DNA from: Desulfatitalea sp.
GTDB lineage: Bacteria; Desulfobacterota; Desulfobacteria; Desulfobacterales; Desulfosarcinaceae
Assembly: GCA_013041835.1 (NCBI GenBank)
Contig: JABDRH010000028.1
Coordinates: 1-7,299 of the forward strand
DNA: 7,299 nt
Reading direction: 5' to 3'
The notes below the pieces were generated by a model. It made no database searches. It had not been told where the DNA came from and saw only the letters and a list, made by a program, of their open reading frames with translations. Made by a program: the position numbers and the translations under genes. Positions 1-6,782 of this stretch are shown one piece after another (within the stretch, counting starts at the first letter, position 1; each line of letters starts with the position of its first letter).

Positions 1-207
1 CTGCTGCGCTTTACCGTCAGCGCCCTGACCGGGGGCACGGACGCCCAGGGCGAAGTGACTGTACGCCTTAAGGAGGATGGCCTGCTCGCCCTGGGTCGCG
101 GCTCAGATCCGGATATCATCAACGCCAGCGCGCTGGCCTACATTAACGGGCTGAACCGGCTGGAATACCTCAAATCGCATCCCATCGAACGGGTGCAAAG
201 CCTGTAA
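1..207 (+). CDS. leuA: 2-isopropylmalate synthase, C-terminal fragment
   Basis: The window opens in frame inside this gene, and 68 codons followed by TAA are visible. The enzyme condenses acetyl-CoA with 2-oxoisovalerate in the first committed step of leucine synthesis, in the cytoplasm. What is seen is the end of the C-terminal regulatory (leucine-binding, LeuA dimer) domain. It includes a G-R-G-S-D-P-D-I-I turn followed by the A-Y-I-N-G-L-N-R-L helix, which matches the usual G-x-G-x-D-x-D-I-I...A-Y-I-N-A-L-N pattern of LeuA. The catalytic HMGL-like barrel lies outside the window. The related (R)-citramalate synthase (CimA) shares this domain and cannot be fully excluded from 68 residues, but the ending looks more like LeuA. 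The gene converges on mgtE with a 27-bp gap and shows no strong terminator. Confidence 0.85.
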   Translation: MLRFTVSALTGGTDAQGEVTVRLKEDGLLALGRGSDPDIINASALAYINGLNRLEYLKSHPIERVQSL

Positions 208-234
208 AGCCGGAGAATTGTGTTGCCATCCGGA

Positions 235-1545
235 TCACTGCAGCAAGCGGTTCTGGAATAGCACGGCAAAACCGAGAAACGCCAGAAAGCCCATGACATC
301 AGTAACGGTCGTCAGGATTATACTGGAGCTTTGGGCCGGATCGATGCCCAGCTTTTTCATTACCAGCGGTATGCTCGAACCCGCCAGACCGGCGAAAATG
401 AGGTTGAGAAGCATCCCCAGGCCGATGACGATCCCGAGATAAGGGTTGCCTTTCCAGGCCCACGCTACCATGGCGGTGACCAACCCGGTGACCAACCCGT
501 TGATGGCCCCGAGTTTACTCTCTTTAACGACCAGGGATAATCTTTTGTTTTCGGGTATCTCACGCATAACGATGCCTCGCATGACCACGGCCAACGACTG
601 GGCGCCGGCATTGCCGCCCTGGCCGGCCACCACCGGTAAAAAAACCGCCAGGATCGTCAGTTTGGCGATAATACCTTCAAACAGCGCGACCACTGCCGCC
701 GCTAAAAAAGCGGTTGCCAGATTCACATGGAGCCATGGCAGTCTTTTTTTCAGAGAAAACCAGATACTGGAAAAGACCTTTTCATCACCACCGGCACCGA
801 ACATGGTCTGCATATCTTTGGTCGCGTCTTCCTGCACCCCTTTGATCATACGTTCTGCTTTGATGATGCCGAGCATGTGATTTTCGCTGTCCACCACGGG
901 CGCGGCAAAATATTTACGCTTGGCCAGTTCGCCGGCGGCCTCATGGATATCCGTGAAGGAGTGCAGGGTAAAAACATCTTTTCGGACGATCGTGTCCAAC
1001 AATGCCTGGGGGGAAGCGATCATCAAATCACGCATATTCAAGACACCGAAAAGACGTTTTTCTTCATCCACCACATAGACATAAGACAACGGGAACCGTT
1101 TTTGGGCCAGGGACCGGATCTTACCGATGGCTTCCTTGGCGGTTGTCGTTTTCCCGAAAGTTAAAAAATCGGATGTCATGATACGGCCGACGCTGCCTTC
1201 GGGATACACCAAAAGTTCCCGGATGCGATGTTCGGCCGCGCCGGAAATGTGTTGCCGGAACCGCTCCCTGGACGCTTGGGGCAGGTGCATCAAAATGGAT
1301 GTGAGCAATTGAGGGTCCAACATAGGGGTCACTTGATCGAGAAAGTTGTCTTCGCAGAGCGCCAAAAGTGCCGCGGCATAGGCCACTTGAAAATTCTTCA
1401 TTACCCGGGCGGCCATGGCCGGGGGCAAAGATTGCAAAATGCCCGCGGCTTCGTTCTCATCGAGGCTCTCCAACAGATGGGTTGCGACAGCGGCATCATG
1501 CTCAAAAAGCTTCTTGATAAACCGCAGATAGATGTTGTCCGACAT
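235..1545 (-). CDS. mgtE: MgtE-family magnesium transporter
   Basis: This is a complete 436-residue inner-membrane Mg2+ channel/transporter of the MgtE (SLC41-like) family, of usual length. Residues about 1-110 form the helical MgtE N domain, with repeats such as L-L-E-S-L-D-E-N-E-A-A. Residues about 119-240 are a CBS pair opening with V-G-R-I-M-T; in the family this pair senses Mg2+ and gates the pore. From about residue 273 there are hydrophobic membrane segments, with the signature P-V-V-A-G-Q-G-G-N-A-G near 304-314. The last helix holds T-T-V-T-D-V-M-G-F, whose Asp (about 416) matches the conserved pore aspartate of the family. A TTG start 11 codons upstream (1578) is possible, but the AAAGGAG at 1556-1562 lies inside that extension and sits 10 nt from ATG 1545, so ATG 1545 is preferred. 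The gene is divergent from a CNNM-family gene, also linked to Mg2+ transport. The ~120-bp leader is too short for an M-box riboswitch. Confidence 0.96.
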   Translation of the reverse strand: MSDNIYLRFIKKLFEHDAAVATHLLESLDENEAAGILQSLPPAMAARVMKNFQVAYAAALLALCEDNFLDQVTPMLDPQLLTSILMHLPQASRERFRQHISGAAEHRIRELLVYPEGSVGRIMTSDFLTFGKTTTAKEAIGKIRSLAQKRFPLSYVYVVDEEKRLFGVLNMRDLMIASPQALLDTIVRKDVFTLHSFTDIHEAAGELAKRKYFAAPVVDSENHMLGIIKAERMIKGVQEDATKDMQTMFGAGGDEKVFSSIWFSLKKRLPWLHVNLATAFLAAAVVALFEGIIAKLTILAVFLPVVAGQGGNAGAQSLAVVMRGIVMREIPENKRLSLVVKESKLGAINGLVTGLVTAMVAWAWKGNPYLGIVIGLGMLLNLIFAGLAGSSIPLVMKKLGIDPAQSSSIILTTVTDVMGFLAFLGFAVLFQNRLLQ

Positions 1546-1555
1546 GGTTCGGCAG

Positions 1556-1562
1556 CTCCTTT
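1556..1562 (-). promoter_or_regulatory. Shine-Dalgarno site fixing the mgtE start
   Basis: On the minus strand this reads AAAGGAG, ending 10 nt before ATG 1545. It lies within the longer TTG-initiated reading frame, which argues for the shorter 436-residue MgtE. Confidence 0.7.
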
Positions 1563-1609
1563 CTTTGAGTAGCGACAAAGATCGACTGGGTCAAAACCAT
1601 GCAATCCGC

Positions 1610-1638
1610 TTGATGTAGAGCAGATATTGGCATAAAAC
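1610..1638 (+). promoter_or_regulatory. possible sigma70-type promoter for the CNNM gene
   Basis: TTGATG (1610-1615) and TAAAAC (1633-1638) are spaced by 17 bp, and each matches 4 of 6 consensus bases. It lies in the divergent mgtE/CNNM gap and would give a leader of roughly 30 nt before ATG 1678. An overlapping alternative is TTGGCA (1627-1632) with TAATTT (1651-1656) at 18 bp. Both are weak and the call rests on position as much as on sequence. No convincing minus-strand promoter for mgtE was found here. Confidence 0.3.
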
Positions 1639-1677
1639 AAGGCCAGTGTCTAATTTAAACCATGGTTGGTGTTTCTT

Positions 1678-2700
1678 ATGGAAGTATTCGCTTGGTTGGG
1701 CATCGCTTTTTGCATCTCTCAGTCCGCCATGTTCTCAGGAATGAACCTGGCGGTTTTTAGCATCAGCCGATTGCGCTTGGAGGCTGGCGCCTCTTCGGGC
1801 AATAAAGATGCTGTAAAATTATTGGAAATGAGGCAAGACGCCAATTTTCTGTTGACCACCATCTTATGGGGAAACGTGGGCATCAATGTCTTATTGACCC
1901 TGTTGTCCGATTCGGTGATGACCGGTCTTCTGGCGTTCTTATTCTCCACCATTTTGATCACTTTTGCCGGAGAGATTATGCCCCAGGCTTACTTTTCCAG
2001 GAACGCGCTGCGTATGGCAGCCCTTTTGAGTCCGGTGTTGCGCATGTATCAGTTTATTCTTTTCCCGGTCGCCAAACCGGTTGCGTTTGTTCTGGACCGC
2101 TGGCTGGGCCCGGAAGGGGTTCACTATTTCCGTGAAAAAGATCTACGCGAAGTGATCAAAATACACATACAAGCCGAAGGGACCGACATGGACAAGGTTG
2201 AAGGCTTAGGGGCGCTCAATTTTTTAGATTTTGATGATCTCTCCGTAGCACAAGAAGGGGAGCCAATAGACCCACAAAGCATCATCCAAATGAATTTTTC
2301 AGAACTGGGATCGCCCGCCTTCCCTGAAATAACCGGCGGGATTAAGGACCCATTCGTTCAACAGATACAACGATCCGGTAAAAAGTGGGTGGTTTTGACC
2401 GACAAACAGGCATATCCGCGGATGGTTCTGGACGCGGATGGCTTGATCCGGCAGCTATTGTTTCAACCATCACCGCCGACACCATATGCGTATTGTCATC
2501 GCCCTATCATCGTTACCGACCCAACAACGCGTCTTGGGAAAATCGTCAACAGATTTTACGTCAACAAAGAGAGCCACGAGGATGATGTCATCGATCAGGA
2601 TATCGTTGTGGTTTGGGCGCATGAGAAACGCATCATCACCGGTGCGGATATTCTGGGCAGACTACTGCGTGGCATTGCAAAGACGCGTCCATCGAGCTGA
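1678..2700 (+). CDS. CNNM/DUF21 transmembrane protein with degenerate CBS-like region
   Basis: This 340-residue membrane protein has an N-terminal CNNM (DUF21) domain. The family includes CorB/CorC-type proteins tied to Mg2+ (or Co2+) efflux and resistance. Seen: hydrophobic segments at about 1-25, 57-78, 83-105 and 115-140; the entry motif S-G-M-N-L-A-V-F-S-I-S-R-L-R-L-E (about 20-35); G-N-V-G-I-N (about 65-70); and A-G-E-I-M-P-Q (about 97-103), matching the family's G-E-I-x-P-K with Gln in place of Lys. These are the regions holding the Ser, Asn and Gly-Glu residues used for ion binding in characterised CNNM proteins. The cytosolic half has two weak CBS-like stretches (about 237-260 and 274-335), and the C-terminal CorC/HlyC domain is absent. 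The start is uncertain: TTG 1666 and GTG 1669 are in frame upstream, and no site has a strong ribosome-binding sequence. It is divergent from mgtE, which supports a role in divalent-cation handling by inference. The old 'hemolysin' label for this family should not be read as function. Confidence 0.88.
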   Translation: MEVFAWLGIAFCISQSAMFSGMNLAVFSISRLRLEAGASSGNKDAVKLLEMRQDANFLLTTILWGNVGINVLLTLLSDSVMTGLLAFLFSTILITFAGEIMPQAYFSRNALRMAALLSPVLRMYQFILFPVAKPVAFVLDRWLGPEGVHYFREKDLREVIKIHIQAEGTDMDKVEGLGALNFLDFDDLSVAQEGEPIDPQSIIQMNFSELGSPAFPEITGGIKDPFVQQIQRSGKKWVVLTDKQAYPRMVLDADGLIRQLLFQPSPPTPYAYCHRPIIVTDPTTRLGKIVNRFYVNKESHEDDVIDQDIVVVWAHEKRIITGADILGRLLRGIAKTRPSS

Positions 2701-2802
2701 TATATTGTATATGTCCGATCCTTCGTTGTGCAAAAAAGCGACATGCCATTGCCCTGCACCGACTGCCTTTTGGGCCATCTTTGCGCTGACATTGGGGCAG
2801 CG

Positions 2803-3405
2803 TCAAACCTTCCGATAGAACCCATACTCGACCGCATTTACATTGTTGGCTTTTTCCCAGCCGATGGTTGAGGTGGGCGTGGGGCCGTAGTCGTGGCCGG
2901 GCCAGATTGCCGTATCGTCGGCCAACGCCATGAGCCGACGAATCGAGGCGCCTAAAGTGAGACGGTGACCGCCGGGCAAATCGGTTCGTCCGCTGTCCCC
3001 CACAAACAGGGTGTCGCCGGTGAAAAGATTCTTTTGGACATGCAGACAAACACCGCCTGGCGTATGTCCGGGCGTATGGATAAGGTCGATTTTGAGTTCT
3101 CCCACGAATAGGGTGGTCTCATCCTTTAAGAAACGGTCTGCATCGGGAAAGCATTCGGCATCCAAATGGTGAATGATGATGGCCGCACCGGTTTGTGTCT
3201 TCAAGGGCCGGTTACCGGCGGTATGATCGCCGTGGCCGTGAGTATTGAAGATGGTCTCGATGGTCAAATCCGCCGCTTTGGCCGCTGCTATAATCAGATC
3301 CACTTCCGGTCCGGGATCGATGACCATGGCTTTGCCGGTGACCGGGCAACCCACCACGTAGCTGAAATTGTCCATATATCCCATTGCAAGTTGTTTGATA
3401 ATCAT
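2803..3405 (-). CDS. metallo-beta-lactamase-fold hydrolase, glyoxalase II-like
   Basis: This is a 200-residue soluble, single-domain enzyme of the glyoxalase II-like metallo-beta-lactamase group. The metal site is intact: T-H-G-H-G-D-H (His56, His58, Asp60, His61), H-T-P-G-H (His114), T-G-D-T-L-F (Asp131) and P-G-H-D-Y-G (His171). Canonical glyoxalase II is about 250 residues with a C-terminal substrate-binding domain that is missing here, so hydrolysis of S-lactoylglutathione specifically is not supported. The G-R-T-D-L-P-G-G loop and the H-D-Y-G...S-T-I...E tail also recall ETHE1-type persulfide dioxygenases, which would be notable in a sulfur-metabolising organism. Thioester hydrolase and persulfide dioxygenase are both open. 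ATG 3405 has a GAGG ribosome-binding site 7 nt upstream. It converges on the CNNM gene (102-bp gap, no clear terminator) and diverges from transketolase. Confidence 0.93.
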   Translation of the reverse strand: MIIKQLAMGYMDNFSYVVGCPVTGKAMVIDPGPEVDLIIAAAKAADLTIETIFNTHGHGDHTAGNRPLKTQTGAAIIIHHLDAECFPDADRFLKDETTLFVGELKIDLIHTPGHTPGGVCLHVQKNLFTGDTLFVGDSGRTDLPGGHRLTLGASIRRLMALADDTAIWPGHDYGPTPTSTIGWEKANNVNAVEYGFYRKV

Positions 3406-3702
3406 TCAGCGCCCTCTACAAATCAATCGGTTTACCCCCAAGATGGAACCAAGGGCTCACGCATCAATAATGAAGTTATTTGTGCGGAAGCCCTAAGGAT
3501 GCAGGCATACAGAACGTTTCCCGGCAGCGATGGCACGACAAATGGCAGCCGGAACAAAAAGCTACATGCGATTGCCGTGAATGTCAACGCGTGCCCCTTG
3601 CATCCGGAAGCGATCCATTGTAACAAGCCTGGCGTCCCCCCGAACGTAGGCAATGGATCGGGAAGACGGAGATCATGACAACCCCAAAAGGAGAATGCCA
3701 AG
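3406..3702. other. non-coding divergent gap, MBL hydrolase / transketolase
   Basis: These 297 bp must hold the promoters of both flanking genes, yet I see no pair of -35/-10 boxes good enough to name. Two structures stand out: a small dyad AATAA-N5-TTATT at 3466-3480, and the 10-bp inverted repeat at 3611-3660. Reading frames crossing the gap are extensions of antisense shadows. A 22-codon frame at 3581-3649 has no ribosome-binding site. Confidence 0.5.
3611..3660. repeat. perfect 10-bp inverted repeat before transketolase
   Basis: CGATCCATTG (3611-3620) is matched exactly in reverse complement by CAATGGATCG (3651-3660) across a 30-nt loop. Inside the loop, CCT (3628-3630) can pair with AGG (3648-3650) and CGT (3633-3635) with ACG (3644-3646), so a longer, bulged hairpin is possible in RNA. 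The right arm ends 27 nt before the AAGGAG of tkt. It is not followed by a T tract, so it is not an intrinsic terminator. A leader hairpin or a pair of protein-binding half-sites are both possible; the role is inference. Confidence 0.65.
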
Positions 3703-5718
3703 ATGGAGCGCCGGAAAACCGATGATTCCCCTGAACTGGACCAGTGTTGCGTCAACACGATTCGAACCTTGTCCATGGATGCCATACAACAGGCCAACTC
3801 GGGCCATCCCGGAGCTCCCATGGGGCTGGCCGCCGCAGGTTATGTACTGTGGACAAAGGTGATGAAACATAATCCCCAAAATCCTTCCTGGCTCAACCGG
3901 GATCGTTTCGTGTTATCCGGCGGGCACGCCTCCATGCTGTTGTACAGCCTGCTCTACCTGACCGGTTATGATCTGACCCTGGAGGATCTTAAAAATTTCC
4001 GTCAGTGGGGCAGTAAGACCCCCGGCCATCCCGAATATGGCCACACCCCCGGTGTGGAAACCACCACCGGCCCATTGGGTCAGGGCATTGCCAACGCCGT
4101 CGGCATGGCCATGGCCGAACGTCACCTGGCGGCCCGTTTCAATCAATCCGATTGCGCCATTGTCGATCACTTTACCTATGCCATCTGCGGTGACGGCGAC
4201 TTGATGGAAGGGGTTGCCGCCGAGTCGGTTTCCCTGGCCGGCCATTTGGGATTGGGACGCCTAATCTGTATCTACGACGACAACGAAATCTCCATCGAAG
4301 GCTCAACCGACATCGCCTTCACCGAAGATGTGGCCAAAAGATTTGAGGCGTATCAATGGCATGTTGTGGATGTCGCCGACGGCAACGACCTAAACGCCAT
4401 CGAAGAGGCGCTGCACGAGGCCAAGAAGGTCGAGGATAGACCATCGCTCATCGTGTTGCACACCCAGATCGCCTACGGCAGCCCCAACAAACAGGGCAAA
4501 GCCGATGCCCATGGTGCGCCGCTGGGTGATCAAGAGGTCTGCCTGGCCAAGGGCTTTCTGGGATGCGACAAAGATCTTCTCTTTTACGTTCCCGAAGAGG
4601 CAATGGCATATTGCCGTCAAACCGCCGCACGCGGTGAGTTGGCCGAAAAACAGTGGCAATCGACGTACAATGCTTATGCCAAAGCCTATCCCGAATTAAC
4701 CGAAGCATGGGTCAACGCCATCAGCGGATTTCTGCCCAGGGATTTGGACAAGGACCTGATCCGCTTCACGCCCGAGCAGGGCCCCATCGCCACCCGGGCG
4801 GCATCCGGCAAGACCTTGAATGCGCTGGCCCAACGCGTCCCCACCCTGATGGGCGGCTCGGCCGACCTGGCCCCTTCCAACAAAACTTTCCTGGACGGTC
4901 TGCCCGAATTTCAGAAAACGTGTTACGAAGGTCGCAACATTCGTTTCGGTGTGCGCGAGCACGCCATGGGCGCCATCATGTCCGGTATGTTCCTGCATGG
5001 CGGCATCCGCCCCTTCGGCGGTACTTTCCTGGTATTTGCCGACTATGTGCGTCCGGCCATTCGAGTGGCCGCCTTGATGAAGTTGCCTATCATTTATGTG
5101 TTCACGCATGATTCGGTCGCAGTGGGCGAAGATGGCCCCACCCATCAACCGGTGGAGCACCTGGCCTCCCTGCGCGCCATACCCAATGTAATTGTCCTGC
5201 GGCCGTGCGATGCCAATGAAACCGTGGATGCCTGGACCATGGCGGTACGTACCAACAGCAGCCCGATCGTATTGGCGCTAAGCCGGCAGAAGCTGCCGGT
5301 GCTCGATCCCAAGCAGACCCATGGTCAGTTGGTCCGAGGCGGCTATATCCTTGCCGACTGTGACGGCCGGCCGGATATCATCCTCATCGCCACAGGCGCC
5401 GAAGTCCATCTGGCCCTGAAGGCCCAACACCTGCTGGCTGAAAAGCAAATCGCCGCCCGGGTCGTCAACATGCCAAGCTGGGAATTGTATGAACGCAACG
5501 ACGCCGACTACAAAAACCAGGTGCTGCCGCCGGACATCACTACTCGGCTGGCCATAGAAGCCGGTATCGGCATGGGGTGGGAACGCTACGTGGGCAGCGC
5601 CGGCCAGGTCATCGGCATTGAACACTTCGGCGCCTCGGCGCCGGGCGGCACGGTACTCGAAAAATTCGGATTCACTGCGGAAAATGTAGCCGCCAAGGCC
5701 GAAGGAATGCTTCAATGA
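3703..5718 (+). CDS. tkt: transketolase
   Basis: This complete 671-residue transketolase, of usual bacterial length, is cytoplasmic and uses ThDP and a divalent metal. It moves two-carbon ketol units between xylulose 5-phosphate and ribose 5-phosphate or erythrose 4-phosphate in the non-oxidative pentose phosphate pathway. Seen in order: N-terminal pyrophosphate-binding domain with S-G-H-P-G-A-P-M-G (33-41), L-S-G-G-H-A-S (71-77), G-P-L-G-Q-G (123-128) and the ThDP motif G-D-G-D-L-M-E-G (163-170) continuing to D-D-N-E-I-S-I; a pyrimidine domain with [10 protein letters not shown] (414-423, catalytic Glu419) and [15 protein letters not shown] (469-483); and a C-terminal domain with A-T-G-A-E-V. 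All key residues are present. ATG 3703 follows AAGGAG (3688-3693) by 9 nt. It appears monocistronic: the next gene downstream is on the other strand. The 182-bp convergent gap after it (5719-5900) has only a weak bulged hairpin (5811-5833) without a T tract, and a 7-bp direct repeat GGCGCAA at 5865-5871 and 5875-5881. Confidence 0.97.
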   Translation: MERRKTDDSPELDQCCVNTIRTLSMDAIQQANSGHPGAPMGLAAAGYVLWTKVMKHNPQNPSWLNRDRFVLSGGHASMLLYSLLYLTGYDLTLEDLKNFRQWGSKTPGHPEYGHTPGVETTTGPLGQGIANAVGMAMAERHLAARFNQSDCAIVDHFTYAICGDGDLMEGVAAESVSLAGHLGLGRLICIYDDNEISIEGSTDIAFTEDVAKRFEAYQWHVVDVADGNDLNAIEEALHEAKKVEDRPSLIVLHTQIAYGSPNKQGKADAHGAPLGDQEVCLAKGFLGCDKDLLFYVPEEAMAYCRQTAARGELAEKQWQSTYNAYAKAYPELTEAWVNAISGFLPRDLDKDLIRFTPEQGPIATRAASGKTLNALAQRVPTLMGGSADLAPSNKTFLDGLPEFQKTCYEGRNIRFGVREHAMGAIMSGMFLHGGIRPFGGTFLVFADYVRPAIRVAALMKLPIIYVFTHDSVAVGEDGPTHQPVEHLASLRAIPNVIVLRPCDANETVDAWTMAVRTNSSPIVLALSRQKLPVLDPKQTHGQLVRGGYILADCDGRPDIILIATGAEVHLALKAQHLLAEKQIAARVVNMPSWELYERNDADYKNQVLPPDITTRLAIEAGIGMGWERYVGSAGQVIGIEHFGASAPGGTVLEKFGFTAENVAAKAEGMLQ

Positions 5719-5900
5719 TTTGAAACGTCGCGTCAGCAACATAGGGCTTCGTGTGCAGGAAAGAAATCATTCCCCTACTTTGCTTGCCTTTGCGCTGCAT
5801 CTATGACGCACCGGCACACCTGAAGTGCTCCGGCTGAATGTGCCTTATGAGCGAACTCGAATTCGGCGCAACCTGGCGCAATGATCTCTTTCCCCGGACC

Positions 5901-6434
5901 TTATCCGATGACCCCCCCTATGCATCCGGCCACCCGGCCGTCGCCCGACTGGGCCAATGACGCCTGCAAGGCACGCAACACCTCGCGAACGACAGCGGTC
6001 TTGGGACAAGCGGAAAGCAGTTGCACCTCGATGGTCTTGATGTCGATGATCAACGCCTGAAGACGATCGTAATCAGCCGACAGTATAGCCACGGCCCCCT
6101 TGACTTCCTTGAGAAGCGCCTCCACATTCTGCCGGTCGTCATCGTTCAATAGGGGGCCCGCGCCAAGGGGCCGACACGTCTCTTTCCCAGAGGCCGCCCC
6201 AGCTTGCCGGGCAGCCGCGACACCGTCAGCCGTGATGCCGATGCCCCCCGACAGGGTACGCACCTCGGCCCAACCTGCGCCAATAACCTCCTCGGCCACC
6301 TTACCGGCACGATCCTTGTCCAGGCCAATGGCCGTGCCGATTTCATGCATGGAAACCTGGACCTGTGGGTCACCTTCCGTGCGATGATACAATTCGATTA
6401 GAAAAGCACGTTCCGTCTCTTGCGCCTCGATCAT
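5901..6434 (-). CDS. uncharacterised protein with N-terminal winged-helix-like region
   Basis: This 177-residue soluble protein belongs to no family I recognise by name. Residues about 7-76 look like a winged helix: a first helix (A-F-L-I-E-L-Y), a helix-turn-helix (V-S-M-H-E-I-G-T-A-I-G-L-D followed by A-G-K-V-A-E-E-V-I), then a strand-turn-strand wing (A-E-V-R-T-L-S-G-G-I-G-I-T-A-D-G). A flexible linker (about 77-97) leads to a mainly helical region (about 98-160) that could serve for dimerisation. No enzyme motif is seen and there are no membrane segments. Two cysteines (143, 171) do not form a metal motif. The frame is open to 6509, but ATG 6434 has a strong GGAGG 7 nt upstream (6442-6446), so the 177-residue form is preferred. 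It is divergent from a universal stress protein gene. A DNA-binding regulator is plausible but is inference; such winged helices can also mediate protein contacts. Confidence 0.8.
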   Translation of the reverse strand: MIEAQETERAFLIELYHRTEGDPQVQVSMHEIGTAIGLDKDRAGKVAEEVIGAGWAEVRTLSGGIGITADGVAAARQAGAASGKETCRPLGAGPLLNDDDRQNVEALLKEVKGAVAILSADYDRLQALIIDIKTIEVQLLSACPKTAVVREVLRALQASLAQSGDGRVAGCIGGVIG

Positions 6435-6441
6435 GGGTTCT

Positions 6442-6446
6442 CCTCC
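6442..6446 (-). promoter_or_regulatory. Shine-Dalgarno site fixing the winged-helix gene start
   Basis: GGAGG on the minus strand lies 7 nt before ATG 6434. It supports that start over the upstream starts in the longer open frame (to 6509). Confidence 0.7.
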
Positions 6447-6500
6447 GGCAGGGTGGTTTCCAAGCATCGTTGCGGTTATGTACCACAGGACACCGGGTTC

Positions 6501-6528
6501 TGTATACAAACCGTCACAACGATATCAA
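6501..6528 (-). promoter_or_regulatory. possible promoter for the winged-helix gene
   Basis: On the minus strand TTGATA (6528-6523, 5 of 6 consensus) and TATACA (6506-6501, 4 of 6) are 16 bp apart. Transcription would begin about 60 nt before ATG 6434. Plausible by position, not strong. Confidence 0.35.
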
Positions 6529-6620
6529 CATCATTCCCATGCAAGAAATCATACGGCCAACAAGTTACGCTGACTTTTCAACCGTTTTTTGTTATGTTGC
6601 CTTATCATGTCGCTGCAACT

Positions 6621-6644
6621 GACGATCAATTAATAGGCATCGTC
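6621..6644. repeat. 6-bp dyad, possible operator
   Basis: GACGAT (6621-6626) and ATCGTC (6639-6644) are exact inverted copies across 12 bp. The dyad lies about 40 bp upstream of the -35 box of the Usp promoter, a position used by activators. A 6-bp dyad can occur by chance, so confidence is low. Confidence 0.25.
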
Positions 6645-6683
6645 GCTTTCAAAACATGCAAGTATCTATCTCTGGCTTTTGTG

Positions 6684-6713
6684 TTGTCAGATGGGTTGCC
6701 CCGGAAATATAAT
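6684..6713 (+). promoter_or_regulatory. near-consensus sigma70-type promoter for the Usp gene
   Basis: TTGTCA (6684-6689, 5 of 6) is followed after 18 bp by a perfect TATAAT (6708-6713). Transcription would begin near 6720, giving a leader of about 63 nt ending in AAGGAG. It is the best promoter in the window and implies the Usp gene is read by the housekeeping sigma factor. Confidence 0.65.
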
Positions 6714-6782
6714 GCAGCCTAAAAGCAGCCCGATATCGCCGACACATGACCATTGACCGATTAATCTAAAAAGGAGCGTGGA

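Larger units (their letters stand above)
6435..6782. other. 348-bp non-coding gap, winged-helix gene / Usp gene
   Basis: This divergent regulatory region is AT-richer than the flanking genes. It holds a good plus-strand promoter (6684-6713), a weaker minus-strand candidate (6501-6528), a 6-bp dyad (6621-6644) and an 8-bp direct repeat CATGCAAG at 6538-6545 and 6655-6662. Short frames inside it lack ribosome-binding sites. No RNA gene was recognised. Confidence 0.55.

Noticed and set aside
210..233. Hairpin CCGGA/TCCGG between leuA and mgtE as a two-way terminator
   Set aside because: Only 5 base pairs with a 14-nt loop and no T tract on either side.
727..1164. 145-codon plus-strand frame and other long frames opposite mgtE
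   Set aside because: Antisense shadows of a clear MgtE gene; the translations have no recognisable domain and no ribosome-binding site.
1546..1677. M-box or other Mg2+ riboswitch ahead of mgtE
   Set aside because: The gap is too short for the usual M-box, and no long paired leader or terminator hairpin is visible.
3581..3649. 22-codon leader peptide frame before tkt
   Set aside because: No ribosome-binding site and no run of regulatory codons; it ends inside the inverted repeat, probably by chance.
3166..3678. 170-codon plus-strand frame running from the MBL gene into the gap
   Set aside because: Most of it is antisense to the well-supported MBL hydrolase; the translation resembles no protein.
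4653..5160. 152- and 154-codon frames inside transketolase on both strands
   Set aside because: Out-of-frame shadows within a full-length conserved enzyme.
5278..5742. 154-codon minus-strand frame at the tkt 3' end
   Set aside because: Shadow of transketolase with no domain signal.
5811..5833. Hairpin after tkt as its terminator
   Set aside because: The stem is short and bulged, with no following T tract.
5847..5960. 37-codon plus-strand frame between tkt and the winged-helix gene
   Set aside because: No ribosome-binding site; its second half is antisense to the 3' end of the winged-helix gene. Conservation in relatives would be needed to revive it.
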